Shown here: one piece after another, positions 26,247 through 35,846 of the stretch
Layout: every line of letters starts with the position of its first letter
Numbering within the stretch: the stretch's first letter is position 1
From: Dethiosulfovibrio russensis
GTDB taxonomy: Bacteria > Synergistota > Synergistia > Synergistales > Dethiosulfovibrionaceae
DNA length: 64,000 nucleotides
Assembly (NCBI RefSeq): GCF_021568855.1
Contig: NZ_JAKGUG010000002.1
Coordinates: forward strand, 186,001 to 250,000
Reading direction: 5' to 3'
Made by a program: the position numbers and the translations under genes
Notes under the pieces: model-generated
The model's database searches: none
The model's input: the letters and a program-made list of their open reading frames with translations, nothing else
What the model was told of the DNA's origin: nothing

Positions 26247-28361
26247 TCACCCCTCAGGACTGAACCCTATTCCCCATTCGGAGGCCTTCAGGTCATCCTC
26301 CAGGGTCCATACCCGGCGGTGAAGCTCCGCCAGGGCGGCGGGATCCTTGAGAAGCTCCATCTTATCCCCGGAGCCAAGGGAGCCTGGGCCCTCGGCGATG
26401 GCCCTATCCACCAGGGGAAGCCTATCGGGCCTTATCCTCTTTCCCTCATGGCCACAGGACTCAAGCAGTGAAACATGGAGGCCGTGAACCCTGGGATCGG
26501 TGACGGCCCTGAGAAAACCCTGCCTTTCCGACAGCGAAAACGGACTGTAGGGAGGCCTGTCTCCGTCGAGATGGTCCTTCACCTCCGCCAGCTCTCGGGG
26601 AAGCCGAATCTCCTCGGGGATCACCAAAAGACCTAATCGTCTGAGAGATCTGCCGACCGAGACCCTGCTGGTGAAGACGGAGAGTGGGACCGAAAAGGCC
26701 AGAGACAGGACTATAGGGGAAATCCAGGGGAAAAACGACGGATTGACCAGATACAGCAGCCCTCCCCAAACGATCCCTAGAAGGGTCGACCACCAGTGGA
26801 CCGACGCCGCATCGACCCAGGCGGTTCCTCGATCGTCCCTGGACTGGGTTCCCCATCCGACGTCCTTTCCCAGCAGGGTTCCGATCACGAATAGGCTGTG
26901 GTGGATCATCCTTATGGGAGCCAACAGGGTGGACAGCAGAACCTCTACCAATATTCCACCGGCGAGCTTGCCTCTTCCTCCGAAGGAAGAGGCTCCGGGA
27001 TCCTTCAACAGCACCAACGAAAAGCTGAGCAGCTTCGGCAGAAACAGAAGCACCGCCGTCGAACCCAGCAGAGCCAGGGCCCAATGGGGATGCCAGACCG
27101 GCCACTGGGGAAATAGGGTCTTGGTCTCCAGGAAATAGCTTGGCTCCAGTACGACCTCCGCCAGAGCCTGCACCGAGCTTATGAGGAGAAAGATCAGCCA
27201 CAACAGGGCGGATCCGTAGGACAGAACCCCGTTCAGAAACAGGGCCCTGTGGGTCGGGAAGAACCCCCTGGTGAACATCAACCTCATATGCTGGAGGTTA
27301 CCCTGACACCACCGTCGATCCCTCTTGAGCTCGTCCAACAGGGTTGGTGGGGTCTCCTCGTAGCTTCCGTCCAGATCGTAAGCCAGCCACACACCGTAAC
27401 CGGCCCTTCTCATGAGGGCGGACTCCACGAAGTCGTGGCTCAGTATGTCGCCGCTCAAAGCCCCCTTTCCGGACAACCTCGGAAGCTGACAGTGCCTCGT
27501 GAAGGGCTCCACCCTTATTATGGCGTTGTGCCCCCAGTACTGACCGTCTCCCAGCTGCCAGAAGTGTATCCCGGCGGCGAACATGGGCCCGTAGACCCTG
27601 TTGGCGAACTGCTGGGCTCTGGCGATGAAGGTCTCCCTGTTAACTCCGGCGGGAGGGGTCTGAAGTATGCCTATGTCCGGACGATCCTCCATTATCTGGA
27701 CCATCCGAACCATGGTTCTCCCGGCCATGACGCTGTCGGCGTCGAAGACTATCATGTAGCGGTAGTTTTTTCCCCATCGACGGCAGAAATCGGCTATATT
27801 GCCGCTCTTGCGTTTGGCGTTGCTTCGCCTCTTTCTGTAGAACACCCTGCCGAAACAGTCCCTGTCACTGCAAAAACGGTGCCATGCCGCCTCCTCCTCG
27901 ACCCATACGTCCGGATCGGTGCTGTCGCTCAGGACGAAGAAATCGAAACGGTCGGACGAACCGGTCCTTTCAAGGGAGTCGTAGACAGCCTCCAGACCGG
28001 CCATGACCTTCTTGACGTCCTCGTTGTAGACCGGGATGAGGACGGCGGTCCGGGCGGAGACGTCGGCTATGGACAAATCTCGTCCCCGGCAGTGGTTGGA
28101 GGGAGAATAACGGTTCTTTCCAGCCAAAAGCAGGACGAATCCCATGAAGGCGGTCCAGAAACCGACGGAGATCCAAGCGAAGAGGACCCCGAAGAGGATC
28201 AACAGCAACACCTCCAGGGGGGTCCCTCCCTTCGACGGAAGCACCGAGGCCATGGTGCGACAGGCCGCCGCGGTCGGGAACAGTATAAGGGCCAGCAGAA
28301 GGGCCCTCCTCCATGCGGCACTACGATACCAGAGGCTCTGCGAAAACTTCTTAATCGACAT
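26247..28361 (-). CDS. opgH: Osmoregulated periplasmic glucan glucosyltransferase OpgH
   Basis: 704 residues, shorter than the about 850 of E. coli OpgH because the soluble N terminus is missing. A family 2 glycosyltransferase core (VFDADSVMAGRTMVRMV; RDRRWCQGNLQHMRL) lies between membrane segments. It makes and exports beta-1,2-linked glucan backbones from UDP-glucose at the inner membrane. AGGAGG is placed 7 bases before the ATG and lies within the end of the small upstream gene, so the two are probably coupled. Confidence 0.92.
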   Translation of the reverse strand: MSIKKFSQSLWYRSAAWRRALLLALILFPTAAACRTMASVLPSKGGTPLEVLLLILFGVLFAWISVGFWTAFMGFVLLLAGKNRYSPSNHCRGRDLSIADVSARTAVLIPVYNEDVKKVMAGLEAVYDSLERTGSSDRFDFFVLSDSTDPDVWVEEEAAWHRFCSDRDCFGRVFYRKRRSNAKRKSGNIADFCRRWGKNYRYMIVFDADSVMAGRTMVRMVQIMEDRPDIGILQTPPAGVNRETFIARAQQFANRVYGPMFAAGIHFWQLGDGQYWGHNAIIRVEPFTRHCQLPRLSGKGALSGDILSHDFVESALMRRAGYGVWLAYDLDGSYEETPPTLLDELKRDRRWCQGNLQHMRLMFTRGFFPTHRALFLNGVLSYGSALLWLIFLLISSVQALAEVVLEPSYFLETKTLFPQWPVWHPHWALALLGSTAVLLFLPKLLSFSLVLLKDPGASSFGGRGKLAGGILVEVLLSTLLAPIRMIHHSLFVIGTLLGKDVGWGTQSRDDRGTAWVDAASVHWWSTLLGIVWGGLLYLVNPSFFPWISPIVLSLAFSVPLSVFTSRVSVGRSLRRLGLLVIPEEIRLPRELAEVKDHLDGDRPPYSPFSLSERQGFLRAVTDPRVHGLHVSLLESCGHEGKRIRPDRLPLVDRAIAEGPGSLGSGDKMELLKDPAALAELHRRVWTLEDDLKASEWGIGFSPEG

Positions 28362-28365
28362 CGGC

Positions 28366-28713
28366 CTACCTCCTCAGACCGAACAGATCGTCCCACCAGG
28401 ACCTGAGAGCCCTGACGATGGCGGTCTTCCAGGGAACCAGGTCCATCTCCTCCGAGACCATCACGGCCCTGTTCAGAGGAGGAACCGACGCCCTGGGTAT
28501 CGATTTTTCCGTACCGATCGATTCCTTCCTCTCTTCCAAGACATCCCAAAGGGATTCCATGGCCTCCTTCGGAGAGGACGAACCGCTTCGAGATAGCCCC
28601 TCCAGTGCCAGATCCAGTCCTATCTCCGCTGGAACGTCCAGGGATCCGGCATAGAGCAGCGTTCTGTCCCTGGTCATTCGACGAAGCTCCTCGGATCTAA
28701 GGACGCCACTCAT
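28366..28713 (-). CDS. Small protein between opgG and opgH, possible detached OpgH N terminus
   Basis: 115 residues, overlapping the end of opgG by 17 bases and ending 4 bases before opgH. It is soluble and charged. Its end (LVPWKTAIVRALRSWWDDLF) resembles the segment PWRTNPVGRFWDRLRGR that precedes the first membrane helix of E. coli OpgH, as I remember that sequence. I infer that the cytoplasmic N-terminal part of OpgH is encoded by a separate gene here. There is no frameshift linking it to opgH: a stop, an RBS and an ATG lie between. Confidence 0.65.
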   Translation of the reverse strand: MSGVLRSEELRRMTRDRTLLYAGSLDVPAEIGLDLALEGLSRSGSSSPKEAMESLWDVLEERKESIGTEKSIPRASVPPLNRAVMVSEEMDLVPWKTAIVRALRSWWDDLFGLRR

Positions 28714-30328
28714 AGGTCCAGGTCTCCGTGAGGGGGTCGGTCAGGTTCTCCCCTTTTTTAAGTAAGGCGGACAGCTCTATGACGGGGCGGTTTCCCATCG
28801 AGGGGAACAGCGCCCTGAGGGACTCGTCGACGCCGGAGGTAACCCTGAAGGAGAGTCTCCAGCCCCCTGTCACGTCGTTTTTCACGAGCTGCTTGTCCAC
28901 TAGTTTGGCTCCCTCCCCGACGTAGACTATGCTGGACAGAGGTCCGTCCTCGGGAACATCGTCCAGGAGCCCTCCCTCGAAATCCACCACGAAGCGAACC
29001 GTCTTTGGGTCCCCTCCGTCGGCCATCCTGGTGGCTGCCACGCGTCCCATGGGATGGACCGCCTCTCCGGGAGCCATCCAGCCCATGCGGTAGGAGAAGG
29101 AGAGTTTTTTCGGATAGGTCGGGACCTCTCCCTCGGGTGCTTTCATCTTGTCCGGTATCCAGTAGGCCACCACGTTATCGTGAATCTCGCTGTTCGTGGG
29201 GATCTCCACCAGCTCGACCCGACCCTTTCCCCACCCCTCGGCAGGCTCTATCCACAGAGACGGACGTCTCTCGTATCGGGCCTCCAGGTCCTGGTAATGG
29301 TCGAAATCTGCGTCTCTCTGGATCAGTCCGAATCCGACGGGATCGGCCATCTCGACGGAGGACAGTGAGAGCCGTCTCGGGTTGGACAGTGGACGCCAGA
29401 GCCACTTGCCCTCCGAGTCACAAGTCAGCAGGCCGTCCGAATCGTGGACCTCGGGACGGAAGTCGCCGGGCCGTCCGTTGTCGTTTTCGCCGTACAGGAA
29501 CATGCTGGTAAGGGGCGCTATCCCCAGCTTTGCCACGTCCCTACGGAGAAACAGATCGCATGAAACGTCCAGCTCGGTGATTTCTCCGGGATCTATCACG
29601 AAACGATAGGCTCCGGTCATTCCGGGACTGTCCAAAAGGGCGTAGACGGTCATAACGTCGTCGCTAGCCTTCGGCCTGTCCAGCCAGAACTCCCTGAAAT
29701 AGGGAAACTCCTCACCGGACTGCAACGCCGTGTCCACAGCCAGTCCTCGAGCGGAGAGCCCGTACTGAACTCCTTTCGCCACCGCCCTGAAATAACTGGC
29801 GCCGAGGAAAACCGCCACCTCGTCCTTGTAGTCGTCTTTGTTGAGATGGTGATGGACCCTGAAGCCTGCGAAATCCATGGAGACCGCCGCAACCCTATCG
29901 GCCAGGGAGCTGTCGCCGTATTCGAACATATCGGAGGAGAAGGCCACAGGCTCGACCCTTCCCCCGTCCACCACGTTCACCCTGACGAAACGGTTGTAGA
30001 ACAACCCCGGGTGAAAGAACTGGACCTCGAAAGGCAGATTATCTCCTCTCCAGAGTGACTCTTCCGGGTTAAAGCGAATCTTTCTCCAATCGTCGTAGCT
30101 GAGATCCAGCAGAAAACCCGGCACGACCCCTTCTGGATCCTCAAAATCCGAGGAGGCCAGTTCCTCCGCCATATCCCTCAATACACGGAAGGAGAAGACG
30201 TCGCCGGACAGGTCGCCCGACGTCGTCTCCTCCGCTATAGCCGGCCCAGAGACCGACAGACAGGCCGCCCCTAAAAGGACCGACAATATGAGCCCACGGA
30301 AAAACTTGAGTCTTTCGATAAAATTCAA
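28697..30328 (-). CDS. opgG: Periplasmic glucan biosynthesis protein OpgG
   Basis: 543 residues with a signal peptide (ILSVLLGAACLSVSGPAIA). Typical OpgG/OpgD motifs are present: FFHPGLFYNRFVRVNVV, ASYFRAVAKGVQYGLSARGL and FLYGENDNGRPGDFRPEVHDSDG. The protein acts in the periplasm on the glucan backbone, and recent work gives the family beta-1,2-glucanase activity. It is the first gene of a three-gene set with the small protein and opgH. The presence of these genes supports a diderm envelope. Confidence 0.92.
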   Translation of the reverse strand: MNFIERLKFFRGLILSVLLGAACLSVSGPAIAEETTSGDLSGDVFSFRVLRDMAEELASSDFEDPEGVVPGFLLDLSYDDWRKIRFNPEESLWRGDNLPFEVQFFHPGLFYNRFVRVNVVDGGRVEPVAFSSDMFEYGDSSLADRVAAVSMDFAGFRVHHHLNKDDYKDEVAVFLGASYFRAVAKGVQYGLSARGLAVDTALQSGEEFPYFREFWLDRPKASDDVMTVYALLDSPGMTGAYRFVIDPGEITELDVSCDLFLRRDVAKLGIAPLTSMFLYGENDNGRPGDFRPEVHDSDGLLTCDSEGKWLWRPLSNPRRLSLSSVEMADPVGFGLIQRDADFDHYQDLEARYERRPSLWIEPAEGWGKGRVELVEIPTNSEIHDNVVAYWIPDKMKAPEGEVPTYPKKLSFSYRMGWMAPGEAVHPMGRVAATRMADGGDPKTVRFVVDFEGGLLDDVPEDGPLSSIVYVGEGAKLVDKQLVKNDVTGGWRLSFRVTSGVDESLRALFPSMGNRPVIELSALLKKGENLTDPLTETWTYEWRP

Positions 30329-30441
30329 ATGAGACTCCCCCTAATCTTAAAGGATGGCCTACATAGTACATCGACACATCCCGCAAGGACAAGGGTATTA
30401 TTTCCTATATAGGTAAAACTACTGACTGCCTTAAGACCTAC

Positions 30442-32667
30442 TCAGCGGCCTATAAGCACGGCCAATGGCAGAAGCAGGAATGCCCAGCCCGGCTCCATTC
30501 CCGCCACGGAGCAGCCTCCGTCTGAACCGGAAACCGTCTCGGTGGTAATTTTGGACGTTTCGGACCAATCGGTCCAGCCGGATTTCTCGAAGAGAGGACG
30601 AACCCTTATGTAGTAGTCCGTTCCGTAGGTCAGTTTACCTTTAGGTACGGAGAGGGACGCCGTCTCGGACAGTTTTTTGGACTTTGTCGAAATCGAAAGA
30701 CCTTCGTCTTCCTGAAGATCGCTATCGAACACTATCTCCTTGAAGCCGTCGTCTTTGGCTATCTGCCAACGTATTTTTTTCAGGGTGTCTCCGGCAGGCA
30801 CCGGTATCACTACCTTGAGGACTGGAGAAAGAGCGTCCCCCGATACTTCGTCGGAGGATACTGGAAAAGGTTTAATGGGCTCGGAAAAGGTCGTCAGCTC
30901 GAAGGATCCCATATCGACCCCTTCTCCCTGAGGTCTGGGCACCCCTCTCTGATCGACCGACGGCACCGAAACGGAAATGCTTTCCCAGCTCTTGCCCGAC
31001 CACACCGAGTCTCCCGACAGGAAGTCGCAGGAAAGTATCTCTCCCACTCTCCAACCTCCGTCCAGGGCGGCCCCTTCTCTGGAGATGGAACAGGTCATGG
31101 AGAAACCTCCGTTATCTCCGATCTCTCCGAGAGATGGATCGGAGACTTTTATGTCGGAGGATACTACGTTTATCCCTCCCCGAACGTCTCCGGATCGAAC
31201 GACCGAAAAGTAGATAGCCGAAGACGAATCTCCGTCGTTGAAGATCTCCCCCCCACGGTTACCCCAGAACACGGAGTTGAGGACCACCGGATTGCTTCCC
31301 TGTCCAAGGGCACAGGACGTGCTGCTGGAACAGCTGGTGCTGTACATTCCGCCGCCGTTCTTGCTGGCGAAGTTGTCCTTCAAGGTGCAGTTGACGAGAA
31401 AAGGATCGCTGTTCACCCTGTTGTATATGGCTCCGCCGTTTTTCGCCCCGTTTTCCACGAAGGTACAGTTGACCACTACGGGGCTGCTCTTGGCGTTGTA
31501 CAGGGCTCCACCGGATCCTTTATCGTCGTCGTCGATGTCGGCACTGACCGTATTGCCCAAGAATGTCGTGTCGGTCAGGATCAGATCGCTTCCGGTGTTG
31601 TATATCGCTCCTCCCTCCACCACAGAGGAATTGTCTCTGAAAAGGCAGGAGACTATCATCCCGTCGTTCCCGACGCTCTCGTTTCTAAGAGCTCCGGCGT
31701 TATGAGAGGTTTTGTTGCCTTCGAACACGCACCGCTCGATCCTAGGGGTGCAGCGTTGATTGTAGACCGCGCCCCCACCGGCTCCGGCCTCGTTACGACG
31801 GAAACTACATCCGATCAGGGTGGGATTTCCCCTTCCGTTGTAGATGGCCCCTCCGTTACCGACGCATTCCTTGGGCACGGAAGACCCGGTTCCGGTCCGG
31901 TTGTCCTCGAAACTACAGGACACGATCTTTGGATCGCTCAAGATGTTGGCCATGGCGCCACCGTTCGTCCTGATACCGGATCGGTTCCAGGAAAAAAGAG
32001 AATCGGCTATCTCGGGGGCCCCTTTCTGGTTGAGCATGGCTCCTCCCATTCCGGCGGCCCTGTTTCCCCGGAAAGTACAGTTGGAGACCTTGACGCTGGA
32101 ACTGACGTTGACCATGCCTCCGCCGTTTCTCCCGTCCCCTCCGGTGATCACAAAACCGTCGAGGACGGCCGTCTCGACGTTTTTAGTGGTAACCACGGCG
32201 ATACTGTTGATACCAATTACGGCATCGGCACTCACCGTCACGCCCCGGTCGTCGCTTATATCGTCCAGATACAGATCTCCTGTGAGGATGGTCGGATTTT
32301 CACGGTAGTTTCTCTCGTAGAGACTGTCCTCCACCCCGGAAAACCCTCCGTATAGGGAGACCCCTTCCGGTATGACAAAGCTCGCGCCTCTATCGGCCGA
32401 AGCCTCTTTCGAGTCCACGGAAGGTCGGTAGATCCCCTCGGCCACGAAAAAAACGTCTCCCGAAGAGGCCTCGCCGACCTTGACGCCGAACTGAGCTTCG
32501 TTGAAAGCACCGTCCCAGGAGGCTCCGTCTCCTCCGTAGACGTTGTCTTTATCCACCATGAATACCGCCCCATCGGCAGACTGGAAACCGATCAGAGGCA
32601 GCACAACGGCAAGAACACAGATATATCTTCCGAAAAAGCCTTTAAAACGACGAAACAAAGCGTTCAC
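30442..32667 (-). CDS. Exported parallel beta-helix protein with Synerg-CTERM-like tail
   Basis: 741 residues. A signal peptide (to about residue 34) is followed by a long region of repeats of the form NGGAIYN...SxPxxxNCTFxxN (about residues 150-480), the pattern of right-handed beta-helix, choice-of-anchor proteins. A fibronectin-like part follows (YYIRVRPLFEKSGWTDWSE). The end is GSDGGCSVAGMEPG, then a hydrophobic stretch and a final Arg, matching the Synerg-CTERM sorting signal of Synergistota. It is probably displayed on the surface; the partner is unknown. Confidence 0.8.
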   Translation of the reverse strand: MNALFRRFKGFFGRYICVLAVVLPLIGFQSADGAVFMVDKDNVYGGDGASWDGAFNEAQFGVKVGEASSGDVFFVAEGIYRPSVDSKEASADRGASFVIPEGVSLYGGFSGVEDSLYERNYRENPTILTGDLYLDDISDDRGVTVSADAVIGINSIAVVTTKNVETAVLDGFVITGGDGRNGGGMVNVSSSVKVSNCTFRGNRAAGMGGAMLNQKGAPEIADSLFSWNRSGIRTNGGAMANILSDPKIVSCSFEDNRTGTGSSVPKECVGNGGAIYNGRGNPTLIGCSFRRNEAGAGGGAVYNQRCTPRIERCVFEGNKTSHNAGALRNESVGNDGMIVSCLFRDNSSVVEGGAIYNTGSDLILTDTTFLGNTVSADIDDDDKGSGGALYNAKSSPVVVNCTFVENGAKNGGAIYNRVNSDPFLVNCTLKDNFASKNGGGMYSTSCSSSTSCALGQGSNPVVLNSVFWGNRGGEIFNDGDSSSAIYFSVVRSGDVRGGINVVSSDIKVSDPSLGEIGDNGGFSMTCSISREGAALDGGWRVGEILSCDFLSGDSVWSGKSWESISVSVPSVDQRGVPRPQGEGVDMGSFELTTFSEPIKPFPVSSDEVSGDALSPVLKVVIPVPAGDTLKKIRWQIAKDDGFKEIVFDSDLQEDEGLSISTKSKKLSETASLSVPKGKLTYGTDYYIRVRPLFEKSGWTDWSETSKITTETVSGSDGGCSVAGMEPGWAFLLLPLAVLIGR

Positions 32668-32683
32668 TCCTTAATTCATCCCG

Positions 32684-32709
32684 AAAAAAAGGGACCCGAA
32701 AGGATCCCT
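32684..32709 (-). terminator. Terminator after the rhodanese gene
   Basis: On the minus strand, AGGGATCC pairs with GGGTCCCT (one G-U) around TTTC, followed by TTTTTTT. Confidence 0.7.
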
Positions 32710-32742
32710 CGTAATTTCCATCATTCAGTTACAGGAAATGGA

Positions 32743-33180
32743 CTACTTCGCCATAGGTTCGATCTTATTGGAGGGATCTTTCTGCCAGTCGATTATGCCT
32801 CCCTTGTAGTTCTTCACCGACTGGTAGCCCATCTCGACCATCTTCTCGGCCATGGCACCGCTTCTCTTGCCGCTGTTGCAGTAGGTTATCACGGTGACAT
32901 CCTTTGTCAGCCCCATGGAATCGAGCTGAGCCTGGGTCATCGAGTCGAATTCTTTGTCGAAAACGTCGATGGCTCCGGGAATATGGCCTCCCTTTATGCC
33001 TTTTTTGGGAGATTCACCGTTGAAAACCTCCGGAGATCTCACGTCCACCAGAACGAATCCCGGCTTGCCGACATGCTCCTTGACGTAGGCCTGATCGACT
33101 ATTCCCACCGAAGCAGCAAAGGCCACGGAGGCGCAGAGAACCGCAAAGGCACACATAGCGATACACTTCATACTTCTCAT
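32743..33180 (-). CDS. Exported rhodanese-like sulfurtransferase
   Basis: 145 residues from the ATG at 33180 (GGGGAG upstream); it has a signal peptide ending AFAAS. A single rhodanese domain follows (FVLVDVRSPEVFNGE, GGHIPGAIDV, and the active-site loop TYCNSGKRSGAMAEKM). The catalytic cysteine is present (YCNSGKRS). Single-domain exported rhodaneses carry sulfur in the periplasm, but the physiological donor is unknown. The gene is alone, with its own terminator. Confidence 0.88.
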   Translation of the reverse strand: MRSMKCIAMCAFAVLCASVAFAASVGIVDQAYVKEHVGKPGFVLVDVRSPEVFNGESPKKGIKGGHIPGAIDVFDKEFDSMTQAQLDSMGLTKDVTVITYCNSGKRSGAMAEKMVEMGYQSVKNYKGGIIDWQKDPSNKIEPMAK

Positions 33181-33252
33181 AAAAACACTCCCCAATGTAA
33201 TATTATTTATTACTTCGAGGATTGTATCCGTTGTTCAACATCCCGTCAAGGA

Positions 33253-34599
33253 TCACTCGATCTCCGATGTCAGTGGATGCCTTCTGATATAGCCGTCCGC
33301 GTAGGGAACGAAGATCGATATTATGGCGAATATAGCCAACATATACTGGTACCAGCAGGACGATATGAGGGACAGGGGGTTCGCTCCGCTCCCCATAAGC
33401 GAGGCGGCTATCAATATCTGGGCCCCATAGGGCAGAAGCCCCTGAAAGACGCAGGAGAATATGTCGAGCAGCGAGGCGGTGCGTCTCGGGTCCACGCCGT
33501 ATTTCAGGCTGAGCTTTTTCGAAAGCTCCCCGTTGATGAGGATGGACACTGTGTTATTGGCAGTGGCTATGTTAGTCAGGGAGACCATACCCGCTATGCC
33601 GAGCTCCGCGGTCTTTCGATTCCCTATCACCTGGCTGACCTTGCCGAGTATCCAGTCTATTCCTCCCCCCCGTTCGACCATCCTGGCCAGACCGCCCATG
33701 AGCATCGACAACAGGAAGATGTCCATCATGCCGGTAAAGCCTCCGTAGATGGCCTGAGAGTATCCCAACATGGAGAAGGTGTGGTTCCACAGACCTATGG
33801 CCCCGGAGAAGAGGATCCCTCCGGTCAGGACGACGAAGACGTTCATGCCACCCAGGGCCGAGACCAGAACGAAGATGTAGGGAAGAACCTTGACGAAATC
33901 GTAGCTGTATTCCCCGGCTGGCACTACCGTCTCGGGAGATCCGTATATGACCAGCAGCACTATGGTGACAATCGCCGCCGGAATGGCTATGGCGGCGTTT
34001 ACGTTGAACTTGTCCTTCATACGAACTCGCTGGGTCCTTGTAGCGGCGATGGTGGTGTCCGATATTATGGAGAGATTATCTCCGAACATACACCCGCCTA
34101 TTACGGCTCCAACCGCAAGGGTCACGTTGAGACCTCCGGCCTGGGCTATCCCGACCCCGATGGGGGTCATGGCCACCACTGTCCCGACGGAGGTCCCGGT
34201 TGCCGTAGCTATGAAGGCCGATATGACGAACAATCCCGCCGAGGCGTACTTGGGCGACAGAACCGCCATGCCCATATCCACAACCGCGTCGACCCCTCCG
34301 ATCTCCCTGGATACAGTGGTGAAGGCTCCGGCCAAAAGGTAGATCAGGCACATTATGACTATGTTGGAATCCCCGCATCCCTTGACGAGCATGTCGAACT
34401 TCTCGTCCACGGTTCCCTTAACGATAAAAAAGGCCGCAACTATCCCGATTATCACCGCCACAGGCGACGGCAGCTGATAGAAGGCCTTGTCCACTCCCTT
34501 GGCGGTCAGTATGACTCCCGTGGCAAGATAGACGAACACGAACACCAACAGGGGCAGAAACGCCAGACCTCTGCCCGATTCCTTCTTTTCCGACATCAT
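33253..34599 (-). CDS. NhaC-family Na+/H+ antiporter
   Basis: 448 residues, about 11-12 membrane segments, with no signal peptide. Motifs include TGTSVGTVVAMTPIGVGIA and GGCMFGDNLSIISDTTIAATRTQ, diagnostic of the NhaC group. Members exchange Na+ for H+, or malate/lactate in related forms. The gene starts 13 bases after the methyltransferase gene, so they are probably cotranscribed. GGAGG is placed 9 bases before the start. Confidence 0.88.
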   Translation of the reverse strand: MMSEKKESGRGLAFLPLLVFVFVYLATGVILTAKGVDKAFYQLPSPVAVIIGIVAAFFIVKGTVDEKFDMLVKGCGDSNIVIMCLIYLLAGAFTTVSREIGGVDAVVDMGMAVLSPKYASAGLFVISAFIATATGTSVGTVVAMTPIGVGIAQAGGLNVTLAVGAVIGGCMFGDNLSIISDTTIAATRTQRVRMKDKFNVNAAIAIPAAIVTIVLLVIYGSPETVVPAGEYSYDFVKVLPYIFVLVSALGGMNVFVVLTGGILFSGAIGLWNHTFSMLGYSQAIYGGFTGMMDIFLLSMLMGGLARMVERGGGIDWILGKVSQVIGNRKTAELGIAGMVSLTNIATANNTVSILINGELSKKLSLKYGVDPRRTASLLDIFSCVFQGLLPYGAQILIAASLMGSGANPLSLISSCWYQYMLAIFAIISIFVPYADGYIRRHPLTSEIE

Positions 34600-34612
34600 T
34601 CCACCGATCCTC

Positions 34613-35680
34613 CTAATCCTCTAACAGCTCGGGACGAATCGGCAACCGGCCATATTCGCGTCCTGCGTCCATTATCGCCTTGATATTCTCCATGGGAGTA
34701 CCCTTGGGGATCTGACAACCGGTGCAGAGGATGAATCCCTTGGGGGAATCCCAGGCCTTCCTTATGCACTCCCTAGCGGACCGGAACACGTCGGCAACAG
34801 TCCCGTTGGCCACAATGTCGACTGGAGGGATGTTGCCGGTAATAACGACTCTGTCTCCCATCACGTTCTTGGCGTCTTCCAGGTCCTCCACGTTATCTAT
34901 GGAGAAGTTACCTATACCGGCCTCGACGCAGTCCTCCCATAGAGCCCGGCTCTTCCCGCAGATATGCATGGTTGGCCTGCCTCCGGTGCAATCGGCCACG
35001 TGGGTCACGTTGCGCTTCATGTAGGGCAGGGAGAAACTCCTGAACTGCTTGGGGCTTATGACGCTGGTGGAGGACACGGGATCGCAGAACCCCACCCCCA
35101 ATCCCAGCTGGGCCACCGCCTCTATGTAGCGATCGTTCGACTCGGTTATTACCTCCATCACCTGATGCACCTTCTCGGGGGCCCTGACCATCCACTTGAG
35201 CAGATTCTCCGTCCCCACTACTGAAGCGGCCACGCTGAAGGGCCCTGTCATGGAAGCCCCTATGTCGGCCACGTCCCCCAGGGTATCCTTTATGATCTCC
35301 AGGGCCTTGAGCAACAGAGGAAGCTTGCCGTCCCTACGGGGATCCGCCGGCTCGAGACGATCCACGTCGTCGAAATCCTTCACCACAGGCTCCAGCAGAT
35401 AGCTGATGTTGTCCTCCGGATAGCCTATTCTGGACCCCATGGCCTCCGCCATTCCTCTCAAGGTTGTGGATATGCCTATGCTGTCGTGGTGCAGATAGTC
35501 GAACAGAGCTATCTCCAGCTCGGCCATCTTTTCCGCCGAATGATAATACTCTTTGGTGGTCACTCCTATGAACTCCGATTTTGTAACCCCCATGTCGGGA
35601 ACCACCGGGATGCGGTCCATAGACTCTCCCTTGGAGAACGCCGTCATCCGCTCCTTCGGGGTCATTTCATCCTTGAACAC
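34613..35680 (-). CDS. MtaA/CmuA-type UroD-family methyltransferase
   Basis: 355 residues from GTG, or 350 from the ATG at 35665. UroD-fold protein with the zinc-site motif PTMHICGKSRALW and a second cysteine pair in LCTGCQIPKGTP, as in corrinoid:thiol methyltransferases rather than uroporphyrinogen decarboxylase. It would move a methyl group between a corrinoid protein and a thiol or other acceptor. No corrinoid protein or MttB-like methyltransferase lies in this window, so the substrate is open. Confidence 0.82.
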   Translation of the reverse strand: MFKDEMTPKERMTAFSKGESMDRIPVVPDMGVTKSEFIGVTTKEYYHSAEKMAELEIALFDYLHHDSIGISTTLRGMAEAMGSRIGYPEDNISYLLEPVVKDFDDVDRLEPADPRRDGKLPLLLKALEIIKDTLGDVADIGASMTGPFSVAASVVGTENLLKWMVRAPEKVHQVMEVITESNDRYIEAVAQLGLGVGFCDPVSSTSVISPKQFRSFSLPYMKRNVTHVADCTGGRPTMHICGKSRALWEDCVEAGIGNFSIDNVEDLEDAKNVMGDRVVITGNIPPVDIVANGTVADVFRSARECIRKAWDSPKGFILCTGCQIPKGTPMENIKAIMDAGREYGRLPIRPELLED

Positions 35681-35787
35681 AAAAATTCACTCTTTTTCCC
35701 ATAAAACTATCCCCTTTAGATATTATCTTTATTACTTGAAGTAAGTTTACTGTGTACGATAAAAGCTGTCAAATGACAAATTCATAC

Positions 35788-35830
35788 AAAAAGCGGAGGC
35801 AGATCCTCAGGGATCTGCCTCCGCTTTTTA
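35788..35830 (-). terminator. Terminator between iadA and the methyltransferase gene
   Basis: An 18-bp stem, AAAAGCGGAGGCAGATCC with its complement, and a TCA loop, ending in a T run on both strands. Confidence 0.85.
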
Positions 35831-35846
35831 TATCTAATTTTATGCT

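Noticed and set aside
30500-32500. Possible sequence repeats or CRISPR-like array
   Set aside because: The periodic signal comes from the protein repeats of the beta-helix gene; spacing and sequence vary and there are no identical repeats.
32983-34683. 566-codon open frame on the plus strand opposite the NhaC gene
   Set aside because: Antisense shadow; the minus-strand frame has membrane segments and NhaC motifs, while this one is a repetitive polar product.
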